64,000 nucleotides of DNA from assembly GCA_964386385.1 (NCBI GenBank), contig CAYLRN010000001.1:186001-250000 (forward strand), given 5' to 3'. Shown here piece by piece: positions 8,815-16,689 of this stretch. Position 1 is the first letter of the stretch, and the number at the start of each line of letters is the position of its first letter. The notes under the pieces were generated by a model, which searched no databases, was not told the DNA's origin, and saw only the letters and a list, made by a program, of their open reading frames with translations. The position numbers and the translations under genes were made by a program. This stretch comes from RUG572 sp964386385 (GTDB lineage Bacteria > Verrucomicrobiota > Kiritimatiellia > RFP12 > UBA1067).

Positions 8815-11580
8815 ATGAAAAAGACAATGCTGGCATTCATGGCCATCTGCGCCACCGCCTTCGCGGGCGCCGCGACTGCGGACATCCCGCTGCCGGAGCA
8901 CCCGCGTCCCGACTGGGAGCGCCCGCAGTGGATGAACCTCAACGGCACGTGGAAGTTCGCCTTCGACAAAAAGGACTGCGGCGTGAAGGACAAATGGTTC
9001 AACGCCGACGACAAGACGTTCGGCCAGACGATCTGCGTCCCCTTCCCCTGGGGCAGCAAGCTCTCCGGCGTCAAGGACGAGGCCGACATCGGCTGGTACC
9101 GCCGCGACGTCGTCGTCCCCGAATCGTGGAAGGGAAAACGCGTCTTCCTCGTCGTCGGCGCGTCCGACCACGACACCACCTGCTGGTTCGACGGCAGCCG
9201 CCTCGGCGAGCATTCCGGCGGCTACCTTCCCTTTGAATTCGAGCTGACCGACCACGTGAAGTGGGGAGAGGCGCAGAAGGTCACCCTCCGCGCATGGGAC
9301 GCGCCCGGCGCGATGGCGCACCACGACTGGCGCCTCTTCGGAAAGCAGGGCTACGGCAACGCGCGCGGAGTGTGGCAGACCGTCTACCTGGAGGCGCGCG
9401 GCGCGGAGTTCATCGACTCGATCCGCTTCACGCCCGACGTCGCGAACGGCGCGGTGACGGCCGAGGTGAAACTCGCCGCCCCGGCGAAAAAACCGCTCCA
9501 GTTCGAGCTGCAGTTCAAGAAGGAGGACAGGCCAGAGCCGGCGAAGGCGTCGTTCGCGCCCGGCAAGATGGCGGCCACAATCAAGATTCCCCTTCCGGGC
9601 GCGAAGCTCTGGAACCTTGACAGCCCGTACCTCTACGAGGTGCACGCGGTGCTTTCAGGAGAGGGGACGCGAGACGAAGTCTCGGCGTACTTCGGAATGC
9701 GCGAAGTGTCCGTCGGCAAAACGCCCGGCCCCAACGGCCATCCGTACGTCACGCTCAACGGAAAGCCCATCTACCTCCAGCTTACCCTCGACCAGAGCTA
9801 CCACCCGGACGGGTTCTACACGTTCCCGACCGACGAGTTCATGAAGAACGAGATCCTCATATCGAAGAACCTCGCCCTCTCCGGAAACCGCGTCCACATC
9901 AAGGTGGAAATCCCCCGCAAACTCTACTGGGCCGACAAGCTCGGACTCCTGATCATGGCCGACGTCCCGTGCGCGTGGGGTCCCGCCTCCGAGGCAATGT
10001 TCCGCGAACACTGGTTCTGCTTCGAGGACATGGTCAAGCGCGACTACAACCATCCCTCCATCTTCTCGTGGGTGCTCTTCAACGAGACGTGGGGGCTTTT
10101 CGCCGACGGCGAGAACTGGGGCGGAAACCGCGCCAACCGCTACGCACCGTGGGTGCGCAGGAAAGTCGCGGAGGCCTACGCGAAGGCGAAGGCGCTTGAC
10201 GCGACACGCCTTGTGGAGGACAACTCGCCCTGCAACCGCGACCACGTGGTGACCGACATCAACACCTGGCACAACTACCGCCCCGGATTCGACTGGGAGC
10301 GCACCGTCTCCTCCGTCTGCAACGAGACGTTCGCCGGCTCGAAGGCTAACTACATCGGCGGATTCGTCCAGGGCGCCGAGCCCATGTTCAACTCCGAATG
10401 CGGAAACGTGTGGGGCTACCAGGGCTCTACGGGCGACGTCGACTGGAGCTGGGACTACCACATGATGATCAATGCCTTCCGCCGCCACCTGAAATGCGGT
10501 GGATGGCTCTACACGGAACACCACGACGTCATCAACGAATGGAACGGCTACGTCCGGTTCGACCGCACGGAGAAGTACACCGGCATCGAGGAGCTCTTCC
10601 CGGGAATGTCGCTCAAGGACCTGCACGCGGACGCCTATCTTCCGCTTGACGTGGAACTCTGCCGCGAATTCAAGGCGGGCGAGACGTGGACGATGCCAGT
10701 GGACGTCTCGCTCACGACGGAGAAGTACGCCGGCCGCGCGCTTGACGTCCTCTGCCAGGTCCGCCACTGGAACGCCGCCGGAAAACTCGTCGAAGGGCCG
10801 GTCGCGAAGGTCAAGTCCTTCGTCGCCACGACATGGCAGAACGGCCGCGTCGCCGACGTGCCGGTGAAGCTCCCCGGTGAAACCGCCTGCGGAACGATCT
10901 GCTTCACGCTCATGGACGGCGGCAAGCCAGTGGCGCGCAACTTCGCCTGCTTCGTGACGCGCGGCGAAAACGCCGGCGCGGTCTCCGTTCCGGCATCCGC
11001 ATTCGCCAAGGCCGAATGGTCGCAGAAGCAGTGGAGCGCGATGGGCGGCGCGAAGGCGAACGGCGCCGGAAAGGGATTCTTCGAATACGAGTTCTCCGGC
11101 GTCCCGGCGGACAAGGCCGCCACTTTCCGCGCCGAAGTCGGCGCGAAGCGTCTGAACGGCAAGGACTCGAAGGACGTGGACAAGGGAGTCCGCGACCTCG
11201 ACTGCATGCTCGGCGGCGGCTTCGCCGACAGGTCGAAGAACCCGAACAGCTACCCAATGACGTGCACTGAAAAGTGGTCCTCCACCGTCAAGGTCTACGC
11301 AAACGGCGAACTCGTCAAGACGGTCGCCCTTCCGGACGACCCCGCCGACCACCGCGGCATTCTCTCCTGGTTCGCGCAGAAGCGTCCGTCCAAGGGCGCC
11401 GCCACGCTCGACGAGGCGGGTTCGTACGGCTATCTCGTCGAGGCGGAAATCCCCGCCGCCATTGTCGCGAAGGGCGGCGGCAAGGTGACGATCCGGCTCG
11501 AGACGGAGAAGAACGGCATCGCCGTCTACGGCGCGAAGGCCGGACGCCTTCCGCTCGACCCGACAATCGCCGTCAAGTGA
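8815..11580 (+). CDS. Secreted glycoside hydrolase family 2 enzyme (beta-galactosidase/beta-glucuronidase-like)
   Basis: The 921-residue protein has a signal peptide (about 1-22) followed by the GH2 order: sugar-binding jelly roll (~30-200, with LNGTWKFAFD), immunoglobulin-like domain (~200-300) and TIM barrel (~300-600). The acid/base is Glu424 in FNETWG and the nucleophile Glu528 in FNSECGN, both in canonical contexts. A ~300-residue C-terminal beta region follows. GH2 covers beta-galactosidases, glucuronidases and mannosidases, and the exact substrate cannot be read. It lies 12 bp upstream of the ROK kinase, which suggests that sugars released outside are taken up and phosphorylated. Confidence 0.85.
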   Translation: MKKTMLAFMAICATAFAGAATADIPLPEHPRPDWERPQWMNLNGTWKFAFDKKDCGVKDKWFNADDKTFGQTICVPFPWGSKLSGVKDEADIGWYRRDVVVPESWKGKRVFLVVGASDHDTTCWFDGSRLGEHSGGYLPFEFELTDHVKWGEAQKVTLRAWDAPGAMAHHDWRLFGKQGYGNARGVWQTVYLEARGAEFIDSIRFTPDVANGAVTAEVKLAAPAKKPLQFELQFKKEDRPEPAKASFAPGKMAATIKIPLPGAKLWNLDSPYLYEVHAVLSGEGTRDEVSAYFGMREVSVGKTPGPNGHPYVTLNGKPIYLQLTLDQSYHPDGFYTFPTDEFMKNEILISKNLALSGNRVHIKVEIPRKLYWADKLGLLIMADVPCAWGPASEAMFREHWFCFEDMVKRDYNHPSIFSWVLFNETWGLFADGENWGGNRANRYAPWVRRKVAEAYAKAKALDATRLVEDNSPCNRDHVVTDINTWHNYRPGFDWERTVSSVCNETFAGSKANYIGGFVQGAEPMFNSECGNVWGYQGSTGDVDWSWDYHMMINAFRRHLKCGGWLYTEHHDVINEWNGYVRFDRTEKYTGIEELFPGMSLKDLHADAYLPLDVELCREFKAGETWTMPVDVSLTTEKYAGRALDVLCQVRHWNAAGKLVEGPVAKVKSFVATTWQNGRVADVPVKLPGETACGTICFTLMDGGKPVARNFACFVTRGENAGAVSVPASAFAKAEWSQKQWSAMGGAKANGAGKGFFEYEFSGVPADKAATFRAEVGAKRLNGKDSKDVDKGVRDLDCMLGGGFADRSKNPNSYPMTCTEKWSSTVKVYANGELVKTVALPDDPADHRGILSWFAQKRPSKGAATLDEAGSYGYLVEAEIPAAIVAKGGGKVTIRLETEKNGIAVYGAKAGRLPLDPTIAVK

Positions 11581-11592
11581 GAAGGAGGCAAT

Positions 11593-12540
11593 ATGCAGTA
11601 TTCCGTTGGCCTTGACATCGGCGGCACGAAATGCGCCGTCTGCCTTGGCTCGGTGGGCGAGTCCGGCGTGGACGTTAAGTTCCGCGTCGAATTCCCCACC
11701 GCCGGCAAGACGTGGCAGGAAGTGCTTGCGATCTACACGGACAAGATCCAGGAACTTTCCAACCAGTACGAAATCGCCAACATCGGCATCTCCTGCGGCG
11801 GGCCGCTGGATTCAAGACGCGGACTCATACAAAGCCCGCCGAACCTCCCCGGATGGGACGACGTGCCGATCGTCCAGTACTTCAAGGACCAGTTCGACGT
11901 CCCCGTCCACGTGCAGAACGACGCGAACGCCTGCGCCCTCGCCGAGGCGAAGTTCGGCGCCGGGCGCGGCGCGCGCAACGTCGTCTTCATGACGTTCGGC
12001 ACGGGCCTGGGCGCCGGGCTTGTCCTTGACGGCAAACTGTACTCCGGCACGAACGACAACGCGGGCGAGATCGGACACGTCCGCCTCGCCCCGCGCGGGC
12101 CGAAGGGCTACAACAAGGACGGCAGCGCCGAGGGCTTCTGCTCCGGCGCCGGCATCGCCCGCCTCGCCGGCATCCGCGCGCGTGAACTGGAAATGGAGTT
12201 CGCCAATTCCGAAAGCGCAAAGAAAGCCCGCGCCGACGAACTGACGACGAAGGACATCTTCGGCTACGTTCGCTCCGGCGACCCCTTCTGCACCCGCGTC
12301 TTCAAGGAGAGCGCGGAAAAGCTGGGGCAGATCCTCGCCTTCACGATCGACGTCCTGAATCCGGAGGTCATCGTCCTCGGCGGAGTGTTCATGCGCAACG
12401 CAGACCTCTTCATGCGCGAGCTCGAGCCGATTCTCGAACGCGAGGCCCTGCCCGGAGCGCTGAAGGTCTGCCGCATCGTCCCCGCCGGCATCGGCGAGAA
12501 CATCGGCGACTACGCCGCCCTCGCCGTCGCGAACATGTAG
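11593..12540 (+). CDS. ROK-family sugar kinase (glucokinase-like)
   Basis: The 315-residue protein begins with the ATP-binding motif GLDIGGTKCAV and has the catalytic VQNDANA with Asp110, then MTFGTGLGAG and GEIGHVRL, as in ROK glucokinases and N-acetylhexosamine kinases. The usual CxCGxxGC zinc cluster after the His is missing: the segment reads RGPKGYNKDGSAEG, so it may not bind zinc. There is no N-terminal HTH, so it is a kinase and not a ROK repressor. A strong AAGGAGG site precedes the ATG 12 bp after the GH2 stop. It probably phosphorylates a hexose released by the enzymes upstream. Confidence 0.85.
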   Translation: MQYSVGLDIGGTKCAVCLGSVGESGVDVKFRVEFPTAGKTWQEVLAIYTDKIQELSNQYEIANIGISCGGPLDSRRGLIQSPPNLPGWDDVPIVQYFKDQFDVPVHVQNDANACALAEAKFGAGRGARNVVFMTFGTGLGAGLVLDGKLYSGTNDNAGEIGHVRLAPRGPKGYNKDGSAEGFCSGAGIARLAGIRARELEMEFANSESAKKARADELTTKDIFGYVRSGDPFCTRVFKESAEKLGQILAFTIDVLNPEVIVLGGVFMRNADLFMRELEPILEREALPGALKVCRIVPAGIGENIGDYAALAVANM

Positions 12541-12604
12541 TCGCGTAAAATCGCGCGTGACATTCAAGGGAATATGCCGGCATTCGCCCCATCCTATTTG
12601 GGAG

Positions 12605-12674
12605 GGTCGCGCTCCTGCGCGACCGAGACACGAGCCTCCATGCGGCGGCGGACGCGCAGGAGCGCGTCCCTCCC
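12605..12674. repeat. Inverted pair of family A hairpin repeats (AGGA loop, CTCCC tail)
   Basis: The minus-strand copy (12605-12624) has stem GGTCGCGC/GCGCGACC around an AGGA loop. The plus-strand copy (12650-12669) has stem GGACGCGC/GCGCGTCC around the same loop and is followed by CTCCC (12670-12674); the minus copy is likewise followed by CTCC. The T-A to A-T change in the stem is compensated on both arms. The arrangement resembles REP/BIME elements. A third copy is at 14325-14344. Confidence 0.75.
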
Positions 12675-12679
12675 GCTTT

Positions 12680-12700
12680 CGTCGCTGCCGCGACGCTCCC
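12680..12700 (+). repeat. Short hairpin with CTCCC tail, degenerate family A
   Basis: CGTCGC (12680-12685), loop TGCC and GCGACG (12690-12695) are followed by CTCCC. The stem is two base pairs shorter and the loop differs from the neighbouring family A copies, but the tail is the same. Confidence 0.45.
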
Positions 12701-12738
12701 ATCGTCCCGAACACCGTCCCGTCGGCGGGTTCTGCATT

Positions 12739-12758
12739 GCGCGACGGCCTCGTCGCGC
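12739..12758 (-). repeat. Family B-like hairpin without tail
   Basis: GCGCGACG (12739-12746) and CGTCGCGC (12751-12758) form a perfect 8 bp stem around a 4-nt loop that reads AGGC on the minus strand. The stem sequence equals that of the family B repeats at 14152 and 14202, but the CTACC tail is absent. Confidence 0.45.
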
Positions 12759-12821
12759 CAATCTCCGAATCGGACCTTTGGTAAAACTTAAAGTCAACGC
12801 GCAAAGGAAAGGACATCTGAC

Positions 12822-14150
12822 ATGACACGCATTAAAGAAATGGCGCGCGGTCTCTTCGCCGCCGCCGCAATCGCGGTTGCGGCGGCGGTCTGCGGAGCGC
12901 CGCCGACGTTCAAGATCGCCGCAAACCGGCCCGACTGCCTCTACGCCTGCGGCGAAAAGACGACCTTCACCGTGACCGCCGTCGACTCGAACGGCGTCCC
13001 CGTCACGGCAGGAACGGTGGACGCGGTGGTTGACAACTTCGGCCCCAGACGCATCGGCGGACGCACCGTCGACCTGGCGAAGGAGAACCCCTTCCAGATT
13101 GGCGGCACGCTGAAGGAGCCCGGCTTTCTCCGCCTCCGCCTTTCCGCAAAAGGCGGAAAGCCCACCGTCTTCGGAGTCGGCTACGAACCGGTGCGTATCG
13201 TGAAGGGATCTCCGTCGCCTGCGGACTTCGATGCGTTCTGGTCGAACGCCGTCGCGCGCCTCGATGCGGAAGTCCCCGCAGATCCGCGCCTCGTCCTCCT
13301 CCCAGAACGGTCGAAGGGCGCGTTCGACTTCTGGCGCATCAGCTTCGCCACCTGGGGCGGAACGCGCGTCTACGGCTATCTGTCCATCCCAAAGGACGCC
13401 TCCGCGACAAGAAAGTATCCCGTCCGCTTCCAAGTGCCGGCGGCCGGCGAGGGCGGCTGGACGAACAACATGAACGGCGCCCCCGACGCCATCTGCATGC
13501 TAATCACCGTCCACTGGTTCGAGCCGCCGTTCGACCTTGGCGAGCTCAAGGCGAAGCACGAGGAGCTCAGGCGCGAACTCAAGGCGAAGTACGGCAACCC
13601 GTCGTATTCCAGGGCCGGCATCGACAAAAGCCGCGAAGAGTACTACTTCTACCGCGCCATTGTCGGCATAAACCGGGCGGTGGAATGGCTGGCGGCGCGT
13701 CCGGAGGTCGACCTGACCGACTTCACCTACTCCGGCACGTCGCAGGGCGGCGGATTCGGTTTCTATCTGCTGGGGTTGAGCAGCCGTTTCACGAAGGGAG
13801 TGATGTACGTGCCGGCGATCACCGACACGATGGGCTACCTGAAGGGCCGCCAGAGCGGATGGCCGCAGATCGTCGAAGGACAGACCTCGCCGGAGGCCCG
13901 CGCCGCCGCGGAGGCCAACGCCCCGTACTTCGACGGCGCGAACTTCGCCTCGCGCATCACCTGCCCCGTCAGAATGGTGGTGGGCTTTGCGGACACCACA
14001 TGCGCCCCTTGCGCGGTCTACGCCGCCTTCAACGCCCTCGCCTCCAGGGACAAGGACATCCGCCACGGAATTGGCATGGGACACAACTGCGACTGGAAGT
14101 TCTACCAGGAGTTCAGCGCCTGGCAGAAGGAACGCAATCCCGAACCCTGA
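12822..14150 (+). CDS. Secreted acetyl xylan esterase / cephalosporin-C deacetylase family protein
   Basis: The 442-residue protein has an N-terminal signal peptide (about 1-27). After an extra beta-rich domain (~30-130) it carries an alpha/beta-hydrolase of the AXE1/Cah type. The catalytic triad is visible: Ser307 in GTSQGGGF, Asp391 in GFADTTC and His421 in GMGHNC. Family members remove acetyl groups from xylan and other acetylated sugars. The location behind the ROK kinase and glycosidases fits debranching of an acetylated glycan. A family B hairpin starts directly at its stop codon. The start ATG has AAGGAAAGGA upstream. Confidence 0.82.
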   Translation: MTRIKEMARGLFAAAAIAVAAAVCGAPPTFKIAANRPDCLYACGEKTTFTVTAVDSNGVPVTAGTVDAVVDNFGPRRIGGRTVDLAKENPFQIGGTLKEPGFLRLRLSAKGGKPTVFGVGYEPVRIVKGSPSPADFDAFWSNAVARLDAEVPADPRLVLLPERSKGAFDFWRISFATWGGTRVYGYLSIPKDASATRKYPVRFQVPAAGEGGWTNNMNGAPDAICMLITVHWFEPPFDLGELKAKHEELRRELKAKYGNPSYSRAGIDKSREEYYFYRAIVGINRAVEWLAARPEVDLTDFTYSGTSQGGGFGFYLLGLSSRFTKGVMYVPAITDTMGYLKGRQSGWPQIVEGQTSPEARAAAEANAPYFDGANFASRITCPVRMVVGFADTTCAPCAVYAAFNALASRDKDIRHGIGMGHNCDWKFYQEFSAWQKERNPEP

Positions 14151-14151
14151 C

Positions 14152-14177
14152 GGCGCGACGAGACGTCGCGCCCTACC
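14152..14177 (+). repeat. Family B hairpin repeat, copy 1
   Basis: Stem GGCGCGACG (14152-14160) pairs perfectly with CGTCGCGCC (14164-14172) around loop AGA, followed by tail CTACC (14173-14177). It begins one base after the esterase stop codon. Confidence 0.75.
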
Positions 14178-14201
14178 TAGCCGCTGGAACGGACGCCATC
14201 C

Positions 14202-14227
14202 GGCGCGACGAGACGTCGCGCCCTACC
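14202..14227 (+). repeat. Family B hairpin repeat, copy 2
   Basis: Identical to copy 1 over all 26 bases: stem 14202-14210 with 14214-14222, loop AGA, tail CTACC (14223-14227). The start-to-start distance is 50 bp. Confidence 0.75.
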
Positions 14228-14250
14228 AGACCGGCCAAAGGATCGCATTC

Positions 14251-14276
14251 GGTAGGGCGGGGCGTCCCGCCCCGCC
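14251..14276 (-). repeat. Family B hairpin repeat, inverted covariant copy 3
   Basis: On the minus strand the stem is GGCGGGGCG with CGCCCCGCC around loop GGA, followed by CTACC (14255-14251). Two stem positions differ from copies 1 and 2 and both are compensated on the other arm. Loop and tail are kept apart from one purine change. Confidence 0.75.
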
Positions 14277-14324
14277 GCATTGCCCACCATGTCCTCGGCG
14301 GGCAAATGGAAATCATGCCATTGC

Positions 14325-14349
14325 GGTCGCGCAGGAGCGCGACCCTCCC
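14325..14349 (+). repeat. Family A hairpin repeat, third copy
   Basis: GGTCGCGC (14325-14332), loop AGGA and GCGCGACC (14337-14344) are followed by CTCCC (14345-14349). The sequence equals the minus-strand copy at 12605-12624. Confidence 0.7.
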
Positions 14350-14353
14350 ATGC

Positions 14354-14441
14354 CGTCTCAAGCGGCGCAGCCAGATTGGGTCAAGTGGCGCGTACCTAGA
14401 TCGTCTCAAGCGGCGCAGGCAGATCGGTTCAGACGGCGCAA
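14354..14441. repeat. Tandem repeat abutting the recR 3' end
   Basis: Two 30 bp direct repeats (14354-14383 and 14402-14431) share 27 positions. Within them the core TCARRYGGCGC recurs four times, at 14358, 14381, 14406 and 14429, with spacings of 23-25 bp. The last core contains the recR stop codon, so the array may have grown from the end of the gene. Confidence 0.5.
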
Positions 14442-15040
14442 CGGTGGATTATCGCGCGGCGGAGGGTAAGCGGGTCGGAGTAGGCTACGCCGGAATCTGC
14501 CGGGAGTCCGAACGCGAGTCGCGTAAGGCGGACCGGAGAAGCGGCGGACGGCCATTCGCGCAGGATTTCCGAAAGGAGGCCCGCGGTGGCGTCCCCTTCC
14601 ATGTCGGTCGAAAGCGCAAGAAGGACTTCGCCAAACCCCTCCCTGGCGATGCGGTCCTTCAGTTCGGCGATGCGAAGCTTCTCGATGCCGGACCTGCGGG
14701 CGGGCGAGAGCTTGCCGCCGAGGACGTGGTAGCGGCCGTGGAAGACGCCGGCGGATTCGATCGTCACGATGTCCGCCGGGTCTTCCACTACGCAGACTGA
14801 ATCGCCGTCCCGCGTCGCGTCCATGCAGAACGCGCACGGGTCGCGTCCGCGCACCGTGAACGCCCCGCAGCGGGAGCAGCAGACGACGTTCTCGCGGGCA
14901 TCTGCAAGCGCGACAGCGAGCGGGTCCAGCAGACGCTCCGGCTCGCGCAGAAGCGCCAGTGCGGCGCGCCCTGCGCTCCTGCGACCGAGTCCCGGCAGAC
15001 GCGCCAGGTTCTTCACGAGAATGTCGATTGGTTCGAGCAT
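14429..15040 (-). CDS. recR: Recombination mediator protein RecR
   Basis: RecR works with RecO/RecF to load RecA on gapped DNA. The 203-residue product has the helix-hairpin-helix LARLPGLGRRSAGR near the N-terminus, a C4 zinc finger (CCSRCGAF...CAFC, ~55-75) and a Toprim domain starting with VCVVEDPADI, including GVFHGRYHVLGGKLSP. I chose the ATG at 15040, 7 bp after the ybaB stop, because the longer reading frame upstream overlaps ybaB with unrelated residues. The ybaB-recR pair is common in bacteria. Its stop codon lies inside a tandem repeat. Confidence 0.95.
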   Translation of the reverse strand: MLEPIDILVKNLARLPGLGRRSAGRAALALLREPERLLDPLAVALADARENVVCCSRCGAFTVRGRDPCAFCMDATRDGDSVCVVEDPADIVTIESAGVFHGRYHVLGGKLSPARRSGIEKLRIAELKDRIAREGFGEVLLALSTDMEGDATAGLLSEILREWPSAASPVRLTRLAFGLPADSGVAYSDPLTLRRAIIHRCAV

Positions 15041-15047
15041 CCTGCCG

Positions 15048-15407
15048 TCACTTGCCGCCGAGCAGATTGCCAAGCCCCGCAAGACCGGCCATGCCGCCGG
15101 ACTGCATCGCCTTCGCCATGTAGTCGGCCGCGTTCTTGCGGACGGTCTTGAGCGCGCCGTTGACGACATTGAAAAGCATCGTCTCGAAGCGGTCGGTCTT
15201 GCCGTTGACGACTTCCTTCCACGTCTCTTCGGAAATCTTGATGGAAACGATGGAAGAATCGCCGCGGGCGACGACTGTGATTCCGCCGTTCTCGTACGTC
15301 GCCTGCATCTGCTCGACTTCCGTCTGGAGGCGCTTGGCCTCGTTGCGCATCTGCATGACCTGTTTCATCTGGTCCTTGGCCTGTTTCATCTGGTCGAAAA
15401 TGCCCAT
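15048..15407 (-). CDS. ybaB: YbaB/EbfC nucleoid-associated protein
   Basis: This is a small (119-residue) DNA-binding protein of the YbaB/EbfC family. It has the N-terminal coiled-coil segment FDQMKQAKDQMKQVMQMRNEAK, a central beta region (GGITVVARGDSSIVSIKIS) and a helical end with a Gly/Met-rich tail. The length and profile are typical. It lies directly upstream of recR, the usual arrangement, and follows the Fis-like gene by 48 bp. It is thought to bind DNA as a dimer. Confidence 0.9.
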   Translation of the reverse strand: MGIFDQMKQAKDQMKQVMQMRNEAKRLQTEVEQMQATYENGGITVVARGDSSIVSIKISEETWKEVVNGKTDRFETMLFNVVNGALKTVRKNAADYMAKAMQSGGMAGLAGLGNLLGGK

Positions 15408-15455
15408 GTCAACTACCTCTTTCTTTTTTGTCTTTCAAATCTCAAATCAGTCGTT

Positions 15456-15806
15456 TCAAATCAGCCCGTTCTTCCGCGCCTTGTACGCCACGATCCGGGG
15501 GGTGGTCTTGAGCGCCCTGGCCGTTGCGGCGACGTTTCCATTGCACGACGCCAGCGCCTGCGAGAGAACCGCCCGCTCGAATGCGGCGACGGATTCCGCC
15601 CAGCTCTCTCCGCGCCATGTCCATGGAGAATGCGCCGTTCGACGCCGGCTCCACCTCCTGACCGCAAGCGGAAGGTCGTCGCGCTCGACGCAAAGCCCGA
15701 ACGCGACGAGTTCCGTTTCAATTCGCGCCCGCGTCTTCTCATCCTCGGACGGCCATGGGTACGAATCGAAAAGCGCGGCGGCGTCTTCAGACCAGTTTTT
15801 TGCCAC
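15456..15806 (-). CDS. Small Fis-type HTH protein, likely remnant of an NtrC-family regulator
   Basis: The 116-residue product has a C-terminal Fis-type helix-turn-helix (about residues 72-116, with CNGNVAATARALKTTPR and KARKNGLI). Its first ~45 residues (LFDSYPWPSE, then DDLPLAVRR) resemble the C-terminal lid of sigma-54 activators, where YPWPGNVREL is expected. The AAA+ ATPase itself is missing. It starts at a GTG with CGAGG upstream and overlaps the end of purC by 20 bp. It may be a free-standing DNA-binding protein or the decayed end of a lost regulator; the reading frame is intact. Confidence 0.55.
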   Translation of the reverse strand: MAKNWSEDAAALFDSYPWPSEDEKTRARIETELVAFGLCVERDDLPLAVRRWSRRRTAHSPWTWRGESWAESVAAFERAVLSQALASCNGNVAATARALKTTPRIVAYKARKNGLI

Positions 15807-16689
15807 TCAAAGCCTCGTAGGCCTTAACGTAGATGTCGTGCGTCCTGGAGACGACGTCGTCGGGGAGTTCCGGTCCCGGCGGCTGGTGGTTGAATGAAAT
15901 GGAGTCAAGCCAGTCGCGGACGAACTGCTTGTCTAGCGAAGGCGGATTCGCGCCGGGGGCGTAGGATTCCTGCGGCCAGAAGCGAGAACTGTCGGGCGTG
16001 AGAACCTCGTCGGCGAGGATGAGCGAGCCGTCGGCATCGCGTCCGAACTCGAACTTCGTGTCAGCGATGATGATTCCGTGTTCGCGCGCGTAGTCGGCGG
16101 CCTTGGTGTAAAGTCCGATCGTGGCGTCCTTCAGGGCTTTCGCCATGTCGACGCCGACAAGCTCCTCCGTCTGGCGGTAGTCGATCGCCTCGTCGTGGTC
16201 GCCGATGGCGGCCTTCGTGGTGGGGGTGAAGAGAACTTCGTCGAGCTTGGAGGCGTTCTGGTAGCCGGTGCGGAGGGGCTGTCCGTTGACCGTGCCGCTC
16301 TTCTGGTATTCCTTCCAGCCGCTGCCGGTGAGATATCCGCGGGCGATGCATTCGACCGGCAGCATGTCGACCTTCCTGACGAGCATGGAGCGGCCGCGAA
16401 GGTCTTCCTTGACACGCTGGAGGAAGACGGGGTATTCGTCGACGTCGGCGGTGACGAGATGGTTCTTCATGCCGAGGAAGTCCATCCAGAAAAGTGAAAG
16501 CTGGTTGAGGACCTTGCCCTTGCCGGGGACGCCGGAGGGAAGGATGACGTCGAAGGCGCTTATGCGGTCCGTCACGACCATGAGCAGTTTGTCGCCGAGG
16601 TCGAAGACGTCGCGCACCTTTCCGCTGGCCGGCGGGGGGATGCCGGGAATCAGCGTTTCGAGCAATGCATGGTTTTTGTCGTATTTCAT
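15787..16689 (-). CDS. purC: Phosphoribosylaminoimidazole-succinocarboxamide synthase PurC
   Basis: PurC joins aspartate to CAIR in purine synthesis. The 300-residue product is of the long (yeast-like) SAICAR synthase type, with SGKVRDVFDLGDKLLMVVTDRISAFD at the start, then VECIARGYLTGSGWKEY and DTKFEFGRD with LADEVLTPDSSR, all diagnostic. The ATG at 16689 overlaps the rluB stop (ATGA). A longer frame upstream of this ATG is only the shadow of rluB. The C-terminus overlaps the Fis-like gene. Confidence 0.95.
   Translation of the reverse strand: MKYDKNHALLETLIPGIPPPASGKVRDVFDLGDKLLMVVTDRISAFDVILPSGVPGKGKVLNQLSLFWMDFLGMKNHLVTADVDEYPVFLQRVKEDLRGRSMLVRKVDMLPVECIARGYLTGSGWKEYQKSGTVNGQPLRTGYQNASKLDEVLFTPTTKAAIGDHDEAIDYRQTEELVGVDMAKALKDATIGLYTKAADYAREHGIIIADTKFEFGRDADGSLILADEVLTPDSSRFWPQESYAPGANPPSLDKQFVRDWLDSISFNHQPPGPELPDDVVSRTHDIYVKAYEALSGKKLV

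Larger units (their letters stand above)
12541..12821. other. Intergenic region with a cluster of small hairpin repeats
   Basis: This 281 bp stretch between the ROK kinase and the esterase has no convincing gene. It holds an inverted pair of family A hairpins (12605-12674), a shorter hairpin with the same CTCCC tail (12680-12700) and a family B-like stem (12739-12758), listed separately. The last 60 bp lead into the esterase, with an AAGGAAAGGA ribosome site. No strong promoter is evident. Confidence 0.6.
14151..14428. other. Intergenic region filled with hairpin and tandem repeats
   Basis: This 278 bp lies between the convergent esterase and recR genes and has no convincing gene. It contains three family B hairpins (14152, 14202, 14251), one family A hairpin (14325) and a tandem repeat running up to the recR stop codon (14354-14441). 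Hairpins right after both stop codons could act as transcription barriers, but none is followed by a T-run. Confidence 0.65.

Noticed and set aside
6342..9236. Plus-strand frame of 964 codons across two glycosidase genes
   Set aside because: It is a shifted reading of the GH-like and GH2 genes with an extreme Arg content, typical of GC-rich shadow frames.
12652..12674. Family A and B hairpins as rho-independent terminators
   Set aside because: No T-run follows any copy, and copies occur in both orientations and in pairs.
12541..14428. Hairpin clusters as a CRISPR array
   Set aside because: The repeats are not evenly spaced direct repeats, spacers are few and unequal, copies occur in both orientations and no cas gene is in the window.
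15787..15806. Overlap of the Fis-like gene and purC as a frameshift site
   Set aside because: The run of A and the 20 bp overlap could suggest slippage, but both products have complete ends of their own and the Fis-like gene has its own GTG and ribosome site.
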